From assembly GCA_050289385.1 (NCBI GenBank), contig JBNKFQ010000024.1, positions 1 to 16,166 of the forward strand: a DNA stretch of 16,166 nt, given 5' to 3'. Position numbers and translations under genes: made by a program. Under the pieces are notes generated by a model. That model was given only the letters and a program-made list of their open reading frames with translations. It had not been told where the DNA came from and did no database searches. Position 1 is the stretch's first letter; every line of letters starts with the position of its first letter. Shown piece by piece: positions 13,124 to 16,166 of this stretch. The DNA is from JBNKFQ01 sp050289385 (GTDB lineage: Bacteria > Pseudomonadota > Gammaproteobacteria > Pseudomonadales > Porticoccaceae).

Positions 13124-14170
13124 ATGGCAAGCGAAAACCAGACAACATCAGAATATATCAACCATCACCTGACAAATCTGGTGTATGGCTACCGCGAAGG
13201 CCATGGTTGGGGTCTGGCGCACAGCGCCGAAGAAGCAAAAGAGATGGGGTTTCTGTCCATCAATGTCGATTCCATGTTCTGGTCAATCGCCCTTGGTCTT
13301 TTGTTCCTGTTTACTTTCCGCAAAGTCGCTCGCAGCGCCACAACGGGCGTACCTTCAGGCTTGCAAAACGCCGTTGAATGGCTAGTAGAGTTTATTGAAA
13401 ACGTCGTAAAAGATGTCTTTCACGGGCGCAACAAGCTGGTTGCGCCGCTCGCCCTGACAGCCTTTGTCTGGGTGTTGTTGATGAATCTTATGGACTTGAT
13501 TCCGGTGGACCTGATCCCAGCTCTGGTGAGTCAGGGAGGTGTGCATTTCCAGAAAGTTGTTCCCTCTACCGACCCCAATATTACGCTGGGCATGGCGGTC
13601 GGCGTTTTTGTACTGATGCTGTTTTATTCCATAAAAATTAAGGGTTTTGGATTTATCAAAGAGTTGAGTTGCCATCCGTTTGCGCCACCAACCAAAGGGC
13701 CGGCAATTATTGTTGCTCCCTTGTTTATCGCTCTGAACCTGTTTATGGAAATCCTGGGACTGTTGTCAAAGCCCTTCTCTCTCGGACTGCGTCTGTTTGG
13801 CAATATGTACGCTGGCGAGATGATCTTTATTCTTATTGCCCTGATGTTTGGATCTGCACTGGGTGCCGGGGTCTTGGGTGGTGGTTTGCAGAGCCTGTTT
13901 GGTGACACGGTCAGCAACATCTATTGGTTGGTGGTACTGGCCATAGTGATTGGCACTTGCTGGCTCAACCTGAAAGGCAAGATTTCTACGGGCAAAACGA
14001 TATTGATTCTGGTTGTGGAGCTGGCTATTGCCGGTGGACTGAGCTTTGTTGCCGGTGGCTTTATGCAGTGGGGATGGGCGGTATTCCATATCCTTGTTGT
14101 GAGCTTGCAGGCATTTATTTTTACCGTGCTGACGGTGGTTTATCTCAGCATGGCGCATGAAGATCACTGA
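13124..14170 (+). CDS. atpB: ATP synthase F0 subunit a, with an unusual insertion
   Basis: Subunit a forms the proton half-channels beside the c-ring. The protein is 348 residues, against 271 in E. coli. Conserved elements are the N-terminus Y-I-N-H-H-L-T-N-L, F-V-W-V-L-L-M-N-L-M-D-L-I-P-V-D, the essential arginine R223 in L-R-L-F-G-N-M-Y-A-G-E, H322 in A-V-F-H-I-L and Q329 in L-Q-A-F-I-F, ending L-S-M-A-H-E-D-H. Between R223 and Q329 there are 106 residues where E. coli has 42. The extra part holds two hydrophobic segments (about 265-281 and 292-312) joined by the basic loop L-K-G-K-I-S-T-G-K. A second, 10-residue excess lies near 187-200. The frame is open throughout with no sign of frameshift. 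The start ATG is preceded by a weak GAG. Confidence 0.96.
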   Translation: MASENQTTSEYINHHLTNLVYGYREGHGWGLAHSAEEAKEMGFLSINVDSMFWSIALGLLFLFTFRKVARSATTGVPSGLQNAVEWLVEFIENVVKDVFHGRNKLVAPLALTAFVWVLLMNLMDLIPVDLIPALVSQGGVHFQKVVPSTDPNITLGMAVGVFVLMLFYSIKIKGFGFIKELSCHPFAPPTKGPAIIVAPLFIALNLFMEILGLLSKPFSLGLRLFGNMYAGEMIFILIALMFGSALGAGVLGGGLQSLFGDTVSNIYWLVVLAIVIGTCWLNLKGKISTGKTILILVVELAIAGGLSFVAGGFMQWGWAVFHILVVSLQAFIFTVLTVVYLSMAHEDH

Positions 14171-14190
14171 TTTGAACAGGTCGATAACCT

Positions 14191-14251
14191 GAAAAAACGT
14201 TTTACTTTGATATTCACTTTTAATTTTGACAATAAAACTTAGGAGATAGTC
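14191..14251 (+). promoter_or_regulatory. Strong ribosome binding site and A/T-rich enhancer before atpE
   Basis: The 81-bp atpB-atpE gap is very A/T-rich and ends with AGGAG at 14241-14245, ideally spaced from the ATG at 14252. In E. coli an A/U-rich sequence before atpE boosts translation so that c is made in excess. The same design is inferred here. A small inverted repeat CAGGT/ACCTG lies just before it (14177-14191). Confidence 0.55.
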
Positions 14252-14482
14252 ATGTTACTCATCGCTGCTGCAATTATGTTGGGTCTGGGTGCACTGGGCG
14301 CAGCAATTGGTGTGGGTCTGTTGGGCGGCAAGCTGATTGAAGGTACTGCACGTCAGCCAGAGCTGGGCCCCATGCTGCAGGGCAAGATGTTCCTTTTGGC
14401 CGGCTTGATTGACGCGATCCCCATCATCGGCGTTGGTATTGCCTTGATGTTGATCTTTGCTGGCGACCCCAGCGCAGCCTGA
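14252..14482 (+). CDS. atpE: ATP synthase F0 subunit c (c-ring)
   Basis: Subunit c is the proton-carrying hairpin that forms the rotor ring. The protein is 76 residues (E. coli 79). Helix 1 is glycine-rich (G-L-G-A-L-G-A-A-I-G-V-G), the polar cytoplasmic loop is R-Q-P-E-L, and helix 2 carries the ion-binding carboxylate D54 in G-L-I-D-A-I-P-I-I-G-V-G. An aspartate here, without the Gln/Glu/Ser pattern of sodium enzymes, indicates a proton-type ring. The start is short, lacking the few extra residues of the E. coli N-terminus. It has the strongest Shine-Dalgarno of the operon, fitting its high copy number in the complex. Confidence 0.97.
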   Translation: MLLIAAAIMLGLGALGAAIGVGLLGGKLIEGTARQPELGPMLQGKMFLLAGLIDAIPIIGVGIALMLIFAGDPSAA

Positions 14483-14534
14483 TTAAAGCTTTGCGACGCA
14501 TCACTTCAAAATTGACTCAAATGAGGACAATGGC

Positions 14535-15005
14535 GTGAACATTAATTTGACGCTGTTTGGCCAGATGGCCGTTTTCGCAATCTTTGTGTGGTTCTGCATG
14601 AAGACTGTGTGGCCGGCGATCATGAATGCTCTGGAAGAACGCAAGCGCAAGATCGAAAGCGGCCTGGAAGCCGCCGATCGCGCGAGTCGTGATCTTGAGC
14701 TGGCGCAGAACAGGGCCGCTGATCAGATGAAAGAAGCCAAACAGGAAGCGGCCGCAATCATTGATCAGGCCAACAAGCGAGCGAACCAGATTGTCGACGA
14801 AGCCAAAGAGCTGGCAAAAGTTGAGGGTCAGCGCCTGAAAACAGCTGCTCAAGCCGAAATTGATCAGGAAATAAATCGCGCAAAAGAAGAGTTGCGCTCC
14901 AGGGTTGCCAGTCTCGCTGTTATGGGTGCCGAGAAAATTCTCGAAACTCAAATTGACGAGAACGTCAACCGCGGGCTGATTGATAAACTGGCTGCCCAGC
15001 TTTAG
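14535..15005 (+). CDS. atpF: ATP synthase F0 subunit b (stator stalk)
   Basis: Subunit b dimerises as the peripheral stalk linking the membrane part to F1. The protein is 156 residues, exactly the E. coli length. An N-terminal membrane segment (about 5-26, with G-Q-M-A-V-F-A-I-F-V-W-F) is followed by a long charged alpha-helical coiled coil rich in Ala, Glu, Lys and Arg. The C-terminal segment binds delta. The start codon is GTG at 14535, as in E. coli atpF, with GAGG at 14523-14526. The ATG at 14521 is not in frame. It lies 52 bp after atpE and 14 bp before atpH. Confidence 0.97.
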   Translation: MNINLTLFGQMAVFAIFVWFCMKTVWPAIMNALEERKRKIESGLEAADRASRDLELAQNRAADQMKEAKQEAAAIIDQANKRANQIVDEAKELAKVEGQRLKTAAQAEIDQEINRAKEELRSRVASLAVMGAEKILETQIDENVNRGLIDKLAAQL

Positions 15006-15019
15006 GCGAGAGGTTTGAC

Positions 15020-15556
15020 ATGGCTGAAACAAGCACACTGGCGCGACCCTATGCCAAAGCGGCGTTTAATTACGCAGTAGGTGCCAACGCTCTGCGAGAG
15101 TGGTCAAAAATGCTGGTGACGGCGGGTGCTGTAACGGAACAGGAGGTAGTTGTACGCCTGCTGGCTTCGCCCACCCATACAACTGCGCAGCAGGCTGAAG
15201 CACTGATAGATATCTGTGGAGACTCGCTCGACGAGAAAGGCCGCAACTTTATCCATAGCCTTTCCGACAACCGTCGTTTGCCTTTGTTGCCAGAGATCAC
15301 ACGACAATTTGAAACCCTCAAGGCAGGGTTGGAAAAAACTCTGAAAGTGGATGTTACTGCGGCCAGAGAGATAGATTCAGAACAACAGGAAAAACTGGCG
15401 TCGGCACTCAAAGCCCGAGTGGGACACGAAGTAACCCTGCAGGTATCGGTAGATAACAGCCTGTTGGGAGGTGCGGTCATTCGTGCCGGAGACACGGTTT
15501 TTGAAGGTTCTGTACGTGGTCGTTTGGCGAAACTTGCCGAAACACTTAACACTTAA
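15020..15556 (+). CDS. atpH: ATP synthase F1 subunit delta
   Basis: Delta caps the F1 head and ties it to the b stalk. The protein is 178 residues (E. coli 177). Family marks are the N-terminal T-L-A-R-P-Y-A-K-A-A-F-N-Y-A, the middle motif N-F-I-H-S-L-S-D-N-R-R-L-P-L-L and the C-terminal G-H-E-V-T-L-Q-V, S-L-L-G-G-A-V-I-R-A-G-D-T-V-F-E-G-S-V-R-G-R-L. GAGAGG gives a ribosome binding site before ATG 15020. It follows atpF by 14 bp and precedes atpA by 36 bp. Confidence 0.97.
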   Translation: MAETSTLARPYAKAAFNYAVGANALREWSKMLVTAGAVTEQEVVVRLLASPTHTTAQQAEALIDICGDSLDEKGRNFIHSLSDNRRLPLLPEITRQFETLKAGLEKTLKVDVTAAREIDSEQQEKLASALKARVGHEVTLQVSVDNSLLGGAVIRAGDTVFEGSVRGRLAKLAETLNT

Positions 15557-15592
15557 TTCATAGAGTAAAAATCCGGTATCGAGGATCTGGAA

Positions 15593-16166
15593 ATGCAGCA
15601 ACTGAATCCATCCGAAATCAGCGACATCATCAAGCAGCGTATAGAAAGCCTGGATGTTGCCACACAGGCCCAGAATGAGGGCACTATTGTATCCGTCCTG
15701 GACGGTATCGTGCGCATCCACGGCCTGGCCGAAGTGATGTACGGCGAGATGATCGAGTTCGACAACGGCAGCTACGGCATGGCCCTGAACCTGGAGCGCG
15801 ATTCAGTTGGCGCCATTGTATTGGGTGATTACCTGGAGCTTGCTGAAGGTCAAAAAGCCCGCTGCACCGGCCGTATCCTCGAAGTGCCCGTCGGCGCCGA
15901 GCTGGAAGGTCGAGTGGTTGATGCCCTCGGCACACCTATCGACGGCAAGGGCCCGATAGACACTAAATTGACTTCGCCGGTTGAGCGCATCGCCCCCGGC
16001 GTAATCGAGCGCCAAAGTGTTGACCAGCCGTTGCAAACCGGATTGAAATCCGTTGACTCGATGATTCCCATTGGTCGTGGTCAGCGGGAGTTGATTATCG
16101 GTGACCGTCAAATTGGCAAGTCTGCCATTGCGATTGATACCATCATCAATCAGAAAGGCACGGGCA
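15593..16166 (+). CDS. atpA: ATP synthase F1 subunit alpha (partial, C-terminus beyond window)
   Basis: Alpha is the regulatory nucleotide-binding subunit alternating with beta in the F1 hexamer. The first 191 codons are visible. It begins M-Q-Q-L-N-P-S-E-I-S-D-I-I-K-Q-R-I with GAGGA at 15581-15585 as ribosome binding site. The beta-barrel domain (N-E-G-T-I-V-S-V-L-D-G-I-V-R-I-H-G-L) is followed by L-N-L-E-R-D-S-V-G-A and I-L-E-V-P-V-G. The segment A-P-G-V-I-E-R-Q-S-V-D-Q-P leads to the P-loop at about residues 169-176, G-D-R-Q-I-G-K-S. The usual bacterial sequence is G-D-R-Q-T-G-K-T, so two positions differ while the key lysine is kept. The gene continues past the edge. The rest of the operon (gamma, beta, epsilon) is expected to follow. 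Confidence 0.97.
   Translation, partial: MQQLNPSEISDIIKQRIESLDVATQAQNEGTIVSVLDGIVRIHGLAEVMYGEMIEFDNGSYGMALNLERDSVGAIVLGDYLELAEGQKARCTGRILEVPVGAELEGRVVDALGTPIDGKGPIDTKLTSPVERIAPGVIERQSVDQPLQTGLKSVDSMIPIGRGQRELIIGDRQIGKSAIAIDTIINQKGTG

Noticed and set aside
13976..14000. G-K-I-S-T-G-K-T in subunit a as a nucleotide-binding P-loop
   Set aside because: The resemblance to Walker A is superficial. It is a short loop between two hydrophobic segments, with no surrounding NTPase fold.
1..16166. Search for an undescribed defence, mobile or CRISPR system
   Set aside because: All coding space is filled by conserved housekeeping genes. No repeats arrays, transposases, integrases or orphan gene clusters were seen.

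Overview
This window is the replication-origin neighbourhood of a gammaproteobacterial chromosome. Each gene is recognised from its protein sequence. The gene set and the Pseudomonas-like pattern (parAB beside mnmG-rsmG, a 16-bp parS inside recF, atpI-atpB next door) point to a Pseudomonas/Cellvibrio/Marinobacter-like, possibly marine, gammaproteobacterium. Genus cannot be fixed from this stretch alone. No mobile elements, phage genes, CRISPR arrays, rRNA or tRNA were seen.

Left arm (1-7466, all minus strand): recF (cut by the window edge, carrying parS), dnaN, dnaA, then mnmE, yidC, yidD, rnpA and rpmH. The middle (7467-8043) is a 577-bp intergenic region with a DnaA-box cluster, an AT-rich stretch and divergent promoters. 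It is the best oriC candidate. Right arm (8044-16166, all plus strand): mnmG, rsmG, parA, parB, a 330-bp gap with a strong promoter, then the ATP synthase operon atpI-atpB-atpE-atpF-atpH-atpA (atpA cut by the window edge). Transcription therefore diverges from the middle region, so every gene would be co-directional with a fork leaving it.

The genes form a coherent set. DnaA opens the origin, DnaN is the sliding clamp and RecF repairs gaps. ParA/ParB with parS segregate the newly copied origin. RpmH and RnpA serve translation and tRNA maturation, and YidC/YidD insert membrane proteins, including subunits of the ATP synthase encoded on the right. MnmE and MnmG together modify tRNA wobble uridine, and RsmG methylates 16S rRNA.

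Three things stand out. (1) Relative to the usual order dnaA|oriC|rpmH-rnpA-yidD-yidC-mnmE-mnmG, the rpmH-mnmE block is inverted in place. dnaA now abuts mnmE and rpmH faces mnmG, and both new junctions hold DnaA boxes, as if the ancestral origin region had been split. (2) ATP synthase subunit a is 348 residues, with about 64 extra residues between the essential Arg and the conserved Gln. The extra part looks like an added transmembrane hairpin with a positively charged cytoplasmic loop. (3) A perfect palindromic parS is embedded in the codons of the conserved RecF D-W-G-V-F-H-V-E motif.
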